A stretch of DNA of 64,000 bases from Cryptosporidium bovis (lineage: Eukaryota; Apicomplexa; Conoidasida; Eucoccidiorida; Cryptosporidiidae), in assembly GCA_009768925.2 (NCBI GenBank), contig VHIT02000002.1:558001-622000 (forward strand), given 5' to 3'. Both the position numbers and the translations under genes were made by a program. The first letter of the stretch is position 1. Every line of letters starts with the position of its first letter. Shown here in pieces: positions 46,712 through 56,029 of the stretch. The notes beneath the pieces are model-generated. The model did not search any database. It saw only the letters and a program-made list of their open reading frames with translations, and was not told the DNA's origin.

Positions 46712-49102
46712 ATGAATAATACTATTGGAACAGTTTTTTATGGGTACCCTTCGATTGAGCAGGAAACTAACGATTGGAATGATGAAAATCAAGATGAGCA
46801 AGTGGGGTTGCTTTCAGTTGATGAATGTAAAAACAGATTCATCAATTTTATTAGAAACTTCAACCAAAATGGTGAATTCATTTACAGAGAAAGGTTGATC
46901 AATTGTATATCAATAGGTGAAAACTCACTTAAGTTAGAGCTACATCACCTTTTCATAGAAGAAATAACCGGTTCTGAAGTTGGTGGGATGAGTGCTGAGA
47001 GTTCTAGCTCACTTAGAAATCATTTAAATAATAATGAAAGTGATAGTGAGTCCCTTATGCAACATTCGGGTTCTACTACCAAGACATCAGGATTAATTAA
47101 ATGTTTCAAGAAAGCACCTTTAAGATATATACCTTCATGCGAGTATGCGTTAAAATTAGTATATTTAGATCTTATTGGAAAGGCTAAAAAAAATATTTCT
47201 GAAGAAGAAATTAACAATCTTGTCCCAGACATACAACTACAAATAATATCAAACCTAGAACCAACATTAATAAGGGACTTGAAAAGTAATTTAATGGAGA
47301 AACTAGTAACTGTTCCAGGAATCGTAATTCAAGCGTCTAAACCAAATAAAAAAGCTTCTAAATTAAGAATTATCTGTAGGCAGTGTAAAGGTGTTAGAAC
47401 TTTGAACATTCCATCCTGGAGACAAGGAATTCTCCTTCCAAGAGTTTGCAACACTATTCCACTGGGTGATGCTCAGAAATGTCCATTAGATCCTTACCAT
47501 ATATTGTGTGATGAGTCGGAATATATTGATATTCAAAATATGAAATTCCAGGAACTCCCTGAACATGTACCAACCGGTGATATACCGCGTCATGTTTCAC
47601 TTCATCTAACCAGGAACTTAATCGATAAGGTAATTCCCGGAAATAGACTATATGTTGTTGGAATTTTATCTTCCTTCGATAGAGAAACTTCGAATTCCGG
47701 AAAGAATGGCAAGGGTAGTTCTCTAAGAACGTCATATTTGTATGTTCTCGGTGTAATGGATTATGGCAATTCACAGAAACTCGATAATATCAACATGATT
47801 ACAAGAGATAGTTCTTTATTCAATCACTATAATGAAATTGAAGAATTTAGACGTTTAGCTTCACTTCCAAATATACATGATATGATAACATTCAGTATTG
47901 CGCCTGCAATTTATGGGAATGAAACTATAAAACGAGCAGTGTCCTGCTTACTTTTCAGTGGAAGTTCAAAGTTGTTGCCTGATGGTAATAGAATAAGGGG
48001 TGACTTAAATATCCTTTTACTGGGGGATCCTTCCACTGCCAAGTCACAGCTTCTGAAGTTCGTTGAACGAGTTGCGCCAGTATGTATTTATACCTCTGGT
48101 AAAGGTAGTAGTGCTGCAGGGTTAACCGCAGCAATTGTAAAAGACCATACAAGTGGTGTATATGCATTAGAGGGAGGAGCAATGGTTCTTGCGGATGGAG
48201 GGGTTGTTTGCATAGATGAATTTGATAAGATGAGAGACGATGATCGTGTTGCAATTCATGAGGCAATGGAACAACAAACAATAAGTATTGCGAAGGCAGG
48301 TATTACGACTGTTTTGAAGGCACAATGCTCTATATTAGCCGCAGCAAATCCATCGTTTGGCTCATACGATGATACCAAGGATTTAGCCCAGCAACACGAA
48401 TTTGAGTCTACCATACTGTCAAGATTTGACCTTATTTTTTTGCTTAAGGATGAAAAAAATACTGAACGGGACAAAAAAATTGCATCTCACATTGTGGATT
48501 TACATTCAGGGTATAACGTTAAAATTGATGATAGTCCTGAACAACAAAATTCTTTTCTAAAGCTCGAAACTTTACAAAGGTATATAAGCTATTGCCGTGA
48601 AAACATTCATCCTAGACTTTCTCCCGATGCGGCAGTGATACTGGAAAATTTTTACGTCCAAATAAGGGAGGAAAACCGCAGCGAATCATTACCAAATAAG
48701 AATTCGAGGCCGAGAGAAAGAATACCAATTACTGTCAGGCAATTAGAGGCGATAACTAGGATTGCTGAGAGCTTTGCAAAGATGGAAATGTTAAACGTCG
48801 CTTCTGAGAAGCACGTAAATATGGCTATAAATTTGTTTACTAATGCAACAATTGAAGCAATAAGATCAAATATTCTTCTAGTTGACAATTTTTCGCCTCA
48901 TGAACAATCAGCGATCATAGATGCGGAGACAGCCATAAAAAACAGATTACCTTTGAGAGCCAGAGCAGGAAAGAGTACAATAATAAAGGATTTAGTATTA
49001 GTAGGTTACGACCCATATTTCTTAGCTAAGGCGATGAAAATACTTATCCAGAAGGGTGACCTAATTGAAAGATCTGACTTCTCAGTAGTAAGGGCCGGAT
49101 AG
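46712..49102 (+). CDS. MCM5: Replicative helicase subunit MCM5
   Basis: 796 residues. The N-terminal zinc region (CRQCKGVRTLNIPSWRQG then KCPLDPY) and the ATPase core are typical MCM5: EEFRRLASLPNIHDM, Walker A GDPSTAKSQLLK (Lys444), GKGSSAAGLTA, ALEGGAMVLADGGVVCIDEF with Walker B at 500-505, HEAMEQQTISIAKAGI, and the Arg finger SRFD at 570-573. MCM5 is part of the MCM2-7 ring that unwinds replication origins. The order of conserved blocks and the full-length C-terminal winged-helix region place it as MCM5 rather than another MCM. An N-terminal linker (about residues 90-125) has a Ser/Asn insert. Confidence 0.97.
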   Translation: MNNTIGTVFYGYPSIEQETNDWNDENQDEQVGLLSVDECKNRFINFIRNFNQNGEFIYRERLINCISIGENSLKLELHHLFIEEITGSEVGGMSAESSSSLRNHLNNNESDSESLMQHSGSTTKTSGLIKCFKKAPLRYIPSCEYALKLVYLDLIGKAKKNISEEEINNLVPDIQLQIISNLEPTLIRDLKSNLMEKLVTVPGIVIQASKPNKKASKLRIICRQCKGVRTLNIPSWRQGILLPRVCNTIPLGDAQKCPLDPYHILCDESEYIDIQNMKFQELPEHVPTGDIPRHVSLHLTRNLIDKVIPGNRLYVVGILSSFDRETSNSGKNGKGSSLRTSYLYVLGVMDYGNSQKLDNINMITRDSSLFNHYNEIEEFRRLASLPNIHDMITFSIAPAIYGNETIKRAVSCLLFSGSSKLLPDGNRIRGDLNILLLGDPSTAKSQLLKFVERVAPVCIYTSGKGSSAAGLTAAIVKDHTSGVYALEGGAMVLADGGVVCIDEFDKMRDDDRVAIHEAMEQQTISIAKAGITTVLKAQCSILAAANPSFGSYDDTKDLAQQHEFESTILSRFDLIFLLKDEKNTERDKKIASHIVDLHSGYNVKIDDSPEQQNSFLKLETLQRYISYCRENIHPRLSPDAAVILENFYVQIREENRSESLPNKNSRPRERIPITVRQLEAITRIAESFAKMEMLNVASEKHVNMAINLFTNATIEAIRSNILLVDNFSPHEQSAIIDAETAIKNRLPLRARAGKSTIIKDLVLVGYDPYFLAKAMKILIQKGDLIERSDFSVVRAG

Positions 49103-49175
49103 GTTTAGTTGACAATGAAATATTTGACACCAAACACTTTTTTTCTACCTTAATTTAAAGTTTTTATTTCGAGAA

Positions 49176-50173
49176 CTAGTTTCTTTCCTCATTTTGATGA
49201 TCTGATGTTTCTTCCGGCTCGTCATCAGACAGTTTTAATGTTTCTATATTGTATTCCGGTCCTTTAAATGGCTTCATTGATTCATTTGAAGAACATGTTA
49301 TTTGGATCGGCAGGATATCGTGCAAGGTGTCGAAACCTTGGTAAGATGGATAGTAGATATGACTCTCAGTTGCACCCAGAGCGTTAATTGTGTTAAACTC
49401 CTCAATCTGAATTCTTCTTGCAAGTTCTTCATCTGTTAAATATCCACTATTTTGAATCCCTCCATTTCTATCTGAAGTATTAATAGCATTATTTTGTTGG
49501 ACGCCACTATTCGGTCCATTTGCGTCAATATGTGAACATCTAGATGACCTTGAATTTCGATGTGTGTTTTGAGATTTGTTTGAACGACTAACAATTGAGG
49601 TCGTCCATGTTTTTATTGAATTGAAAATTCCGGGACTTTGTCGCAAATTTTTTGTCTTTCTTGTTCTTTCCGCATTATTTGAATCTCTCTCTATGCCTTC
49701 AGAATCCAAGTTGGGGGCATTAATCCGGCTATTTATCGTTTCTGAGGCCAAATTGATACTACAATTGTTATTTTGTTCTATCAAATTTGTTGTTGTGCTC
49801 ACAGGCTGCTGATTATCGAGCAAATTCAAATTATTTCCATTAGAATATCCACAAAGACAAGAACTTGAACCTTGATCTACATTGCAAATAGATGAATGTG
49901 ACTTTTTTGAATTTTCAAAGGAGTTTATCCCTCTTACTCTATCATTAGAGCAATCTTCTGTTGATATAGCATTAGTCTTCACACCCTCCTTATTTGACTC
50001 ATGGTTTTTTTTTGCAATAGAGTTATTTTTATATCTAAGGTATCTCTGTTTCTCTCTTTCTCTGTATTCTAATATCGATAGTTGTATAATTTCATCCAAA
50101 TTTTCATCTAATTAGTGAAGTTTGTTTGCATTAGAAGTGTGTTATATAACTTACTATTAGTATTTCCTTCCAT
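49176..50173 (-). CDS. UIM-like protein, two exons
   Basis: Exon 1 is 50173-50155 (ATG with six codons) and exon 2 is 50107-49176, separated by a 47-base GT-AG intron; total 316 residues. Without this splice the long frame has no ATG. The N-terminus shows DEIIQLSILEYRER and the region around residue 220 shows TDEELARRIQIEEF. Both have the acidic-xxx-Ala/Leu-xx-Ser/Ile look of ubiquitin-interacting motifs. The middle is Asn/Ser-rich with no known domain and the C-terminus is acidic. A role in ubiquitin recognition is inferred only from these short motifs. Confidence 0.6.
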
Positions 50174-50579
50174 TTCTCAATTCTATAAATAAATAAATGA
50201 ACTTATTACAAATAAAAACCCATATTGAGATTCGGTTAGATTTAAATGCTCATTTATTCGAAATATTAGTTAAAAATATAACACAATATATACATGTATA
50301 TACAACGCTAATGATTGATTGTTTTCAGTCCATCTACCGAACAAATATTTACATGTTATTACTTAAGCAATCACCACTAATAACCCATGTCTACAATGGC
50401 GGTAATATTGCTTAACTACAAAACTCGGAAAAAAATTTAGAAAAATTGTACGAGTAAGGAAAAATTATTATTAAAATAATAGTATAAATACTAGTTTCGT
50501 GTTCATTATCCGTGATTTTTGCTTCAACTTAACAAGTTTCATTCGCCTAGTTCATGGAGAAATGACAGTTTTTTCTGAA
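50174..50579. other. Intergenic spacer, no gene seen
   Basis: 406 bases between the UIM-like gene start (minus) and the 3' end of delta-COP (minus), so it holds the promoter of the UIM-like gene. A 72-codon frame at 50197-50415 has no conserved features and I leave it out. AT-rich; no RNA gene seen. Confidence 0.5.
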
Positions 50580-52190
50580 TTATTTAGTTACTGCCACCTT
50601 GAACATTGCACTAGTGCATTTTGGTTTTGTAACTTTATTGTTTTTTTTAACCTCCAAATCGCATAATACCTTCTCAGAAAATAAGCTAAGATCTATAGGT
50701 AAGAAATTCGATTCTTCAGAAGTAAATTCAAGCGTAGCAACTTCACCTGGATCCAATTTTGTTATACTCCAAAAATAGGATCCATTTTTCATATCAAAAT
50801 TTCCTGTGCTGATTTGTTTAACTGAAGCATTATCTATAGGAATGTGAACATTTATCTCAAAAATAGTTTGCAAGGACTCAATTTCTATTGCAATGCTAAT
50901 GGTTCCATCAGTGGCGCCAAGAGGCCAGCAACTGAAAGAAAAGGGAAGTTCGAAACGAGAATCTGTATTTGGGATTAATCTCCATTTAACAAGAGGTATT
51001 GGAGTTTTCTTTGGTAGGGAGCTTTTCAGACCTTCTTTAAGCGCTAAGGTACCGTTTTTCTGGTACTTCTCCTTTGAAAGGTTTGGATGAGTCCTAAACT
51101 GAAACCTCCTATCTTCAATAATTGAATATTCGGGAAACTCGTCGTTCTCTATAGTTATCTGAAATGTTCCCTGAATGTCCAACTTTGATTGAATTTCTCC
51201 ATCACTGCTAAGTATAAATTCAACCTTTTCTTCGACAATGGAATATAAATCTTCGTCAAGGCTTGTGGATTTAAGCGGATAATTTTTTATGTCTGTTTTT
51301 TTTCCAGAGTCACTCAATCCCAAATTGCCAATTGTGGACGCAGATTCAGATATCAATTCAACGGGTTTCTTCTTCCCAATGTACATACCTTTTGAGGGAG
51401 CATTAAATGAGTGTGTATTGTCTGTTGTAGAGCTATTGAGTGTAAATTGCATGTTTTTTGTGACTGAAGAGTCTAATTTAACATTGGAATTTAGCTTGTC
51501 GTTGATTATTAGTTTGTTAGAACTAATGCCGACTGACTGAGCAAATTTTCCAACGCCGACAGACTCCGCAAAAGCAGCAATGCCGGAAAGAGAAGACTTG
51601 ACAATATTGTTGTTATTCATTTGAATCAAGCTGTTTACAGAGTTGTTATAAGATTCATGTACGCTTCTTTCCTTGTCTAGTTTATTTGCTATATGTCTTC
51701 TGCGTTCTTTTTCTTCATTTTCTTTGTTTTGTCTTATCATTTTGTGTAATTTTTCTTCCTGAGACTCCATTTCAAGTGATATTTTTATTTGACTGAGGTT
51801 TACTGACTCTTTGTAACCAAATGAAATGATCTCATCAAATGCAAAAATAATGTCAAAGCAATTAGTTGCAATCAATTCTTCAGTCAATGGTGGAGGGTTA
51901 TCACAACAATCATATAAAACTTGACAGAAAAGTCTTAAGGTATCCATGTCTTCAATTATGTTTGAATTCAAGGGAGTCATCAAAATCAAGTAAATGCTGT
52001 CGAGGGCTTGATATACATACCTAACATTTTCAAGCTCGATAAATGTATATTCATTACTCAAACAGAACTGTTCAATTCTCTTCATAAATGTATTTAAATA
52101 CCCTTCTATATCGCCCCTACTCATTTCAACAAACTGTCTTGAAACAAGTATTCTCTTATTTGTTACGATTGATGCCGAATAAATAACCAT
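50580..52190 (-). CDS. ARCN1: Coatomer subunit delta (delta-COP)
   Basis: 536 residues from the first ATG at 52190 (the frame opens with TTG ten codons earlier). The N-terminal longin domain matches delta-COP: VSRQFVEMSRGDIEGYL, VRYVYQALDSIYLILMT, NIIEDMDTLRLF, and FDIIFAFDEIISFGY. A linker with a Lys/Glu helix follows. The C-terminal mu-homology domain includes VKWRLIPNTDSRFELPFSFSCW. Delta-COP is part of the COPI coat that drives retrograde Golgi-to-ER transport and binds cargo signals. It is divergent with the phosphoethanolamine cytidylyltransferase gene. Confidence 0.94.
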   Translation of the reverse strand: MVIYSASIVTNKRILVSRQFVEMSRGDIEGYLNTFMKRIEQFCLSNEYTFIELENVRYVYQALDSIYLILMTPLNSNIIEDMDTLRLFCQVLYDCCDNPPPLTEELIATNCFDIIFAFDEIISFGYKESVNLSQIKISLEMESQEEKLHKMIRQNKENEEKERRRHIANKLDKERSVHESYNNSVNSLIQMNNNNIVKSSLSGIAAFAESVGVGKFAQSVGISSNKLIINDKLNSNVKLDSSVTKNMQFTLNSSTTDNTHSFNAPSKGMYIGKKKPVELISESASTIGNLGLSDSGKKTDIKNYPLKSTSLDEDLYSIVEEKVEFILSSDGEIQSKLDIQGTFQITIENDEFPEYSIIEDRRFQFRTHPNLSKEKYQKNGTLALKEGLKSSLPKKTPIPLVKWRLIPNTDSRFELPFSFSCWPLGATDGTISIAIEIESLQTIFEINVHIPIDNASVKQISTGNFDMKNGSYFWSITKLDPGEVATLEFTSEESNFLPIDLSLFSEKVLCDLEVKKNNKVTKPKCTSAMFKVAVTK

Positions 52191-52587
52191 TATGATTTTA
52201 AAACAAAAAACTAAAATCAACTTTATTTTCTTTGCTAGTAAGTTTCAAAATCTCTGATTGCTTTCGAAAGGCACAAATTGTTTGTTTAATTTAGACCTCC
52301 GATATTTTGAGGGTTTTATTGGCACACTCATTTTCGCGCAAATCCACTTTAATAATAGTGTTTCGTGGAATCATTGCGTAGGCCAAAAATAAATGTAAAC
52401 TATTGTGTCAAAAACTGAGAAAATTTTGCAATTTAGAAATGGTGTGACTCAATGTTACACTTAATATAAATGAAACACGAAAGACCAAATAAATAGCCTC
52501 GGTTTTATCTTTAGGTAACAAATATGTACATAAAACTAATTACTGAATTTTCTTAATCTTCAAATTGCCCTTATTTATCAATAAGAT
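52191..52587. other. Divergent promoter region delta-COP - PCYT2-like
   Basis: 397 bases between two divergent genes, expected to hold both promoters. It contains the near-palindromic TTTTCGCGCAAAT box at 52331-52343. No RNA gene seen. Confidence 0.6.
52331..52343 (+). promoter_or_regulatory. E2F-like near-palindrome TTTTCGCGCAAAT
   Basis: The CGCG core flanked by T and A runs matches classical E2F/DP sites. It sits about 140 bases from the delta-COP start and 245 from the PCYT2-like start. Function inferred. Confidence 0.4.
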
Positions 52588-53760
52588 ATGAAATTCGAAG
52601 AGTTAAATAACACGAATGTTTTTATTGATGGAGTCTTTGACTTTGTACACGCAGGACACTTCAATGCTTTGAGGCAGGCAAAGCAATTTGGGAAAAAACT
52701 AATTGTTGGAATAAATTCAGATGAAGAATGTTTTAGTTCCAAGGGTTGTTATCCTATATACAATCAATATGAGCGTGGTGAGTTAATTGGAAGTTGTAAA
52801 TGGGTTGATGACGTAATTATTGGAACTCCGTATACTGTTAGTGAGAGCTTGCTTGATAAAATTGGATGTAAATTTGTTGCACATGGAGATGATCCTGTAA
52901 CGTGTTCAGACGGGTCAGACCCATATAGAGAGCCAAGAGCTTCTGGTAGACTTAAAATATTTCACAGAACTGAGGGTGTAAGTACCACTTCTGTAGTTAC
53001 TCGAGTTTTTCTTGCACTTGGTATTGGGATCGAGAATATACTTCCGAATAAAGAATCAGACGACGAAATTACTGCAAGCCTTGAAACAATTTATAGCACT
53101 GATGGAACCAAGCCTGATGAATTCTTAGATTTCGGCTTCTCACCATACCAGAGCTTAATTACTGCGAGTAGAGTATTAAGTTTTTCTGATGGAATTACTG
53201 GGATTGAGAACTTCAACCGTAGAGATAATGTTGTCGTCTATATTGACGGAAGTTTTGACATATTTCATATTGGTCATCTAAGAATGTTTGAAAGTGCAAA
53301 AAAAAAATTTGGTGGTCGCCTATTAATAGGTTTATACGACGATAACACATCCAAAAGAATATATGGGAATACATTCCCAATATTAAAGATGATGGACAGA
53401 GCACTTACTTTGTTATCTATCCGTATTGTTGATGATCTCATTTTTGGTGCCCCAATGAAAATATCTAGCGTTTTAATTGAGACTTATGGAATAACTCACG
53501 TTATATCATGCAAATCAATTGAAAATCTCCTTAGTTTTGACCATCTCAATTCAAAAACAGATGTTGAATATTTCGAAAAACTCGAGAACTTCTGTTACGA
53601 AATACCAAAAAAAATGGGAATTTTCCACGTAATCCCAAATTCCGACTCTAAGTTCTACTCCAACAAAAAGATCTTATCACGCCTCGTTCTTAACAAGGAG
53701 AAGATATTGGAAAATATCTGCAAGAAATGGTCAAAGGAAATAAGTTTTTACGGAGATTAA
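52588..53760 (+). CDS. PCYT2: CTP:phosphoethanolamine cytidylyltransferase
   Basis: 390 residues with two cytidylyltransferase domains in tandem, the PCYT2/ECT1 layout. Domain 1 has HAGH at 21-24, the WVDDVIIGTPY strand and RTEGVSTTSV at 127. Domain 2 has HIGH at 227-230 and a VDDLIFGAP strand, but no RTxGxST signature; there is a Ser/Ile-rich tail instead. The enzyme makes CDP-ethanolamine, the committed step of the Kennedy pathway to phosphatidylethanolamine. Weak second-half motifs are common in this family, where the first site carries most activity. Nearby genes are not metabolically linked. Confidence 0.93.
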   Translation: MKFEELNNTNVFIDGVFDFVHAGHFNALRQAKQFGKKLIVGINSDEECFSSKGCYPIYNQYERGELIGSCKWVDDVIIGTPYTVSESLLDKIGCKFVAHGDDPVTCSDGSDPYREPRASGRLKIFHRTEGVSTTSVVTRVFLALGIGIENILPNKESDDEITASLETIYSTDGTKPDEFLDFGFSPYQSLITASRVLSFSDGITGIENFNRRDNVVVYIDGSFDIFHIGHLRMFESAKKKFGGRLLIGLYDDNTSKRIYGNTFPILKMMDRALTLLSIRIVDDLIFGAPMKISSVLIETYGITHVISCKSIENLLSFDHLNSKTDVEYFEKLENFCYEIPKKMGIFHVIPNSDSKFYSNKKILSRLVLNKEKILENICKKWSKEISFYGD

Positions 53761-53787
53761 TAAATTTATTGTTCTACTTCTATTTAA

Positions 53788-54885
53788 TTAATATACATAG
53801 TGATCATAAATATAGTACCCTTCATTTATTAATTGGTACTCTGTCAACTCGATACAACAATTACATTCACAAATAAAGTTCAACTCATTTTTGTAAATAA
53901 TTGGAATAAAAACTGCTACAGATAGACCTTGGTTTTCGCCCAATCCTTCGTTCATCATTACTTGACATGATGCAGATTGCTCGCAGATCTCACAACAGTC
54001 GTGTTTTAAACAACTATCATTCAGTAATTTTTGTTCTTGTCCCTTAACATTCATTTCTACTACTTTGTGTGTACTTCTGATATCCTTTCTTACTCCACCT
54101 GATTGTTTGTTACTGAACCTATCCGCCGAGTTGTTGTCTATATGTCTGTTACTCGTATTCAAGCAATTGTTCTTGCTTTCGCAGATACTTGTTTCACAAG
54201 GGCTGGTTTCAGGTGCATTGCGTGCCGGCAGAACTCCATTTCCTTCCATAACTACTTCGTGATCAAGTCCGGCACAAGCATACAATAATGAACCTGATCT
54301 TACCTCATTCTTTGATTGTTTGGCCTTAATAGATGTACTTGAAAATTCTGAGTAATTCGACAGCCCCGAAACAGTTCTTGAAGTTAAACTATCCGAATTA
54401 GAAGCTGAGCTTGATTCACTAATCAAACTTTCAGAAGAGCTTTTAGAAATACCTTCACTATCAAAATTTTGGAAGTTACTAACTCTATCTTGAATTGAAA
54501 TTAAATCCTCTTCTTCCGATTTAGACTCCTTGTAAGAAAAAATATCAATGGATTTTTTATCACTTAAGTTATTACTTTCTAAAGTGCCAATATCAGAATA
54601 ACGGTTAATTTTCGAAACTTCACTCCCTTCCCCAGCCATATCACTTGAAAGACCCATTTTAAAGTCTTCATTTTCAATAGTATTACCATTATTAGTTTTC
54701 ACTAATTTCATTGGTTCTTCATATTCCAATGAAAGTGATTTGTCAATCTTTTTAGTTTTAAGTGTACCAAAACCTTTCTTTAAATCCTTAATTCTATTGT
54801 TTAAAGTTAAATTTTCAGAGTTCTTTCTATACTTATCTTTTATACGTGAGAATATTGACAATGAGCTTTTACTTTTCATCTCCAT
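53788..54885 (-). CDS. Ser-rich protein with C-terminal cysteine cluster
   Basis: 365 residues from the ATG at 54885 (ATG 54879 would also do). A basic N-terminus (SIFSRIKDKYRKNSE) is followed by a long Ser/Asn/Glu-rich disordered region with a poly-Ser patch (SKSSSESLISESSSASNS). The last ~100 residues hold a cysteine cluster (HDCCEICEQSASC, then ECNCCIEL) that could bind zinc. A segment VAVFIPIIYKNELNFICEC lies between them. I do not recognise a family. The 3' ends of this gene and PCYT2 converge only 28 bases apart. Confidence 0.65.
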   Translation of the reverse strand: MEMKSKSSLSIFSRIKDKYRKNSENLTLNNRIKDLKKGFGTLKTKKIDKSLSLEYEEPMKLVKTNNGNTIENEDFKMGLSSDMAGEGSEVSKINRYSDIGTLESNNLSDKKSIDIFSYKESKSEEEDLISIQDRVSNFQNFDSEGISKSSSESLISESSSASNSDSLTSRTVSGLSNYSEFSSTSIKAKQSKNEVRSGSLLYACAGLDHEVVMEGNGVLPARNAPETSPCETSICESKNNCLNTSNRHIDNNSADRFSNKQSGGVRKDIRSTHKVVEMNVKGQEQKLLNDSCLKHDCCEICEQSASCQVMMNEGLGENQGLSVAVFIPIIYKNELNFICECNCCIELTEYQLINEGYYIYDHYVY

Positions 54886-54988
54886 CCAAAAAAATCTCTT
54901 AAATTTTTTTTCAAAAAAATAAAATAAAAAATTAGCATCATTTTAGTAAAAATCCAAGGTCAATCCCGTACGTTCGGTTTACAGAAAA

Positions 54989-55498
54989 CTAGTACTTATT
55001 TTTCTTCTCCATGGAACTGCCACGCAAAATATTTTGCAAAAAAGATATCTGATCATCAAAATATTGATTTAAACACCCGTTATTATCATTTATTACAATA
55101 ATACCATCAATTGAAGAAATGCATTTCTCATTTTCAACTTTCATATTATGAGGTAATACTGTTTTAACCGAAATTTTGCAGCGACTACCTATTTCACACC
55201 CCTCATTAATTCTGCTATTTATTTCAAATGAATTATTATTACCTATAACTCGTGGATTTAAAACTTGACTTCCAACGTGGAACCAATTTTCATCCCCAAT
55301 AATCAACTTTTCATCCGTTGTATTCACAATTTTTACTAACTCCTCAACAATATTTTTCCTCCCTAATACTATGCCCTTTTTCCCTCCATCTATAATGGCC
55401 CCTGGGTTAACAATACAACCCTCGCCCAAGACTACATCACCCTTGATATTTGACCCGTGACAAACTATAACGTTCCCTGTGTATTCATATGTATCCAT
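54989..55498 (-). CDS. Left-handed beta-helix protein, dynactin p27 (DCTN6)-like
   Basis: 169 residues from the ATG at 55498. The hexapeptide repeat pattern of a left-handed beta-helix runs through most of it: IKGDVVLGEGCIVNPGAI, GIVLGRKNIVEELVKIVN, LIIGDENWFHVG and VIGNNNSFEINSR. This order (GDVxxG, NxxEExxxIxN, IIGxxNxFxVG) matches the p27/DCTN6 subunit of the dynactin pointed-end complex, not the gamma-carbonic anhydrase or acyltransferase branches, whose active-site residues are not seen. Dynactin links dynein to cargo. Dynactin pointed-end subunits are rarely reported in apicomplexans, so the assignment deserves a structure-based check. Confidence 0.6.
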   Translation of the reverse strand: MDTYEYTGNVIVCHGSNIKGDVVLGEGCIVNPGAIIDGGKKGIVLGRKNIVEELVKIVNTTDEKLIIGDENWFHVGSQVLNPRVIGNNNSFEINSRINEGCEIGSRCKISVKTVLPHNMKVENEKCISSIDGIIVINDNNGCLNQYFDDQISFLQNILRGSSMEKKNKY

Positions 55499-55753
55499 GT
55501 TGTTATATAAACAAATAAATAAATTTGCCGAAGGTTATAACCGGCAAACAAATCATTTGTTATTACCATTTACTCACATGCGAAGAGGGGTAAAAAATAA
55601 TACACCAAAAAATTTGTAATGAGCTTCTAATTCACATTTTATGAAGCTAATATACCACCCGTTAATACACTTGTTGATTTTAATTAAACTAACTTATTCA
55701 AATTCGGCAATAATAATCCTCGAAGTAGTCAGTCATCCGTTAAATAATTATGG

Positions 55754-55990
55754 TCATTTCAATGATATGCGTACAACCATTAATAGATCTTTATGTGGAT
55801 CAAGTCTAATAAAATAATATATACTCTTATCACGGCTTCTGAATTTGAATAAATTGCCAACACGGGATAATGATTGGATCCAGGGCGTGATCTTATAAAT
55901 TCTTTGTTGTGAATTAACTTGAAACTTCTTTTTACACAGAAAATAGAATATGACAAAAATAAGTATAATTTCATCTAAATCTTTAAGCAT
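55754..55990 (-). CDS. Possible small protein with roadblock-like C-terminus
   Basis: 78 codons from the ATG at 55990. The end, FRSRDKSIYYFIRLDPHKDLLMVV, resembles in its spacing the last strand-loop-strand of dynein light-chain roadblock/LC7 proteins (IRSKKxEIxVxPDKxxxLIVIQ). The N-terminal half of the family (GVxGxIVVNxEGIPI) is missing, and the hydrophobic LIFVIFYFL stretch instead looks odd. It could be a truncated or intron-split gene whose first exon I cannot find. The gene opposite starts only 39 bases away. Confidence 0.35.
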   Translation of the reverse strand: MLKDLDEIILIFVIFYFLCKKKFQVNSQQRIYKITPWIQSLSRVGNLFKFRSRDKSIYYFIRLDPHKDLLMVVRISLK

Positions 55991-56029
55991 TGTTAAGACT
56001 TGAATACTTTTAATATATGGATAGTGTTC

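Noticed and set aside
47955-48281. 108-codon minus-strand frame
   Set aside because: Antisense to the MCM5 ATPase core.
50197-50415. 72-codon plus-strand frame in the spacer after the UIM-like gene
   Set aside because: No recognised motif, AT-driven composition; probably chance.
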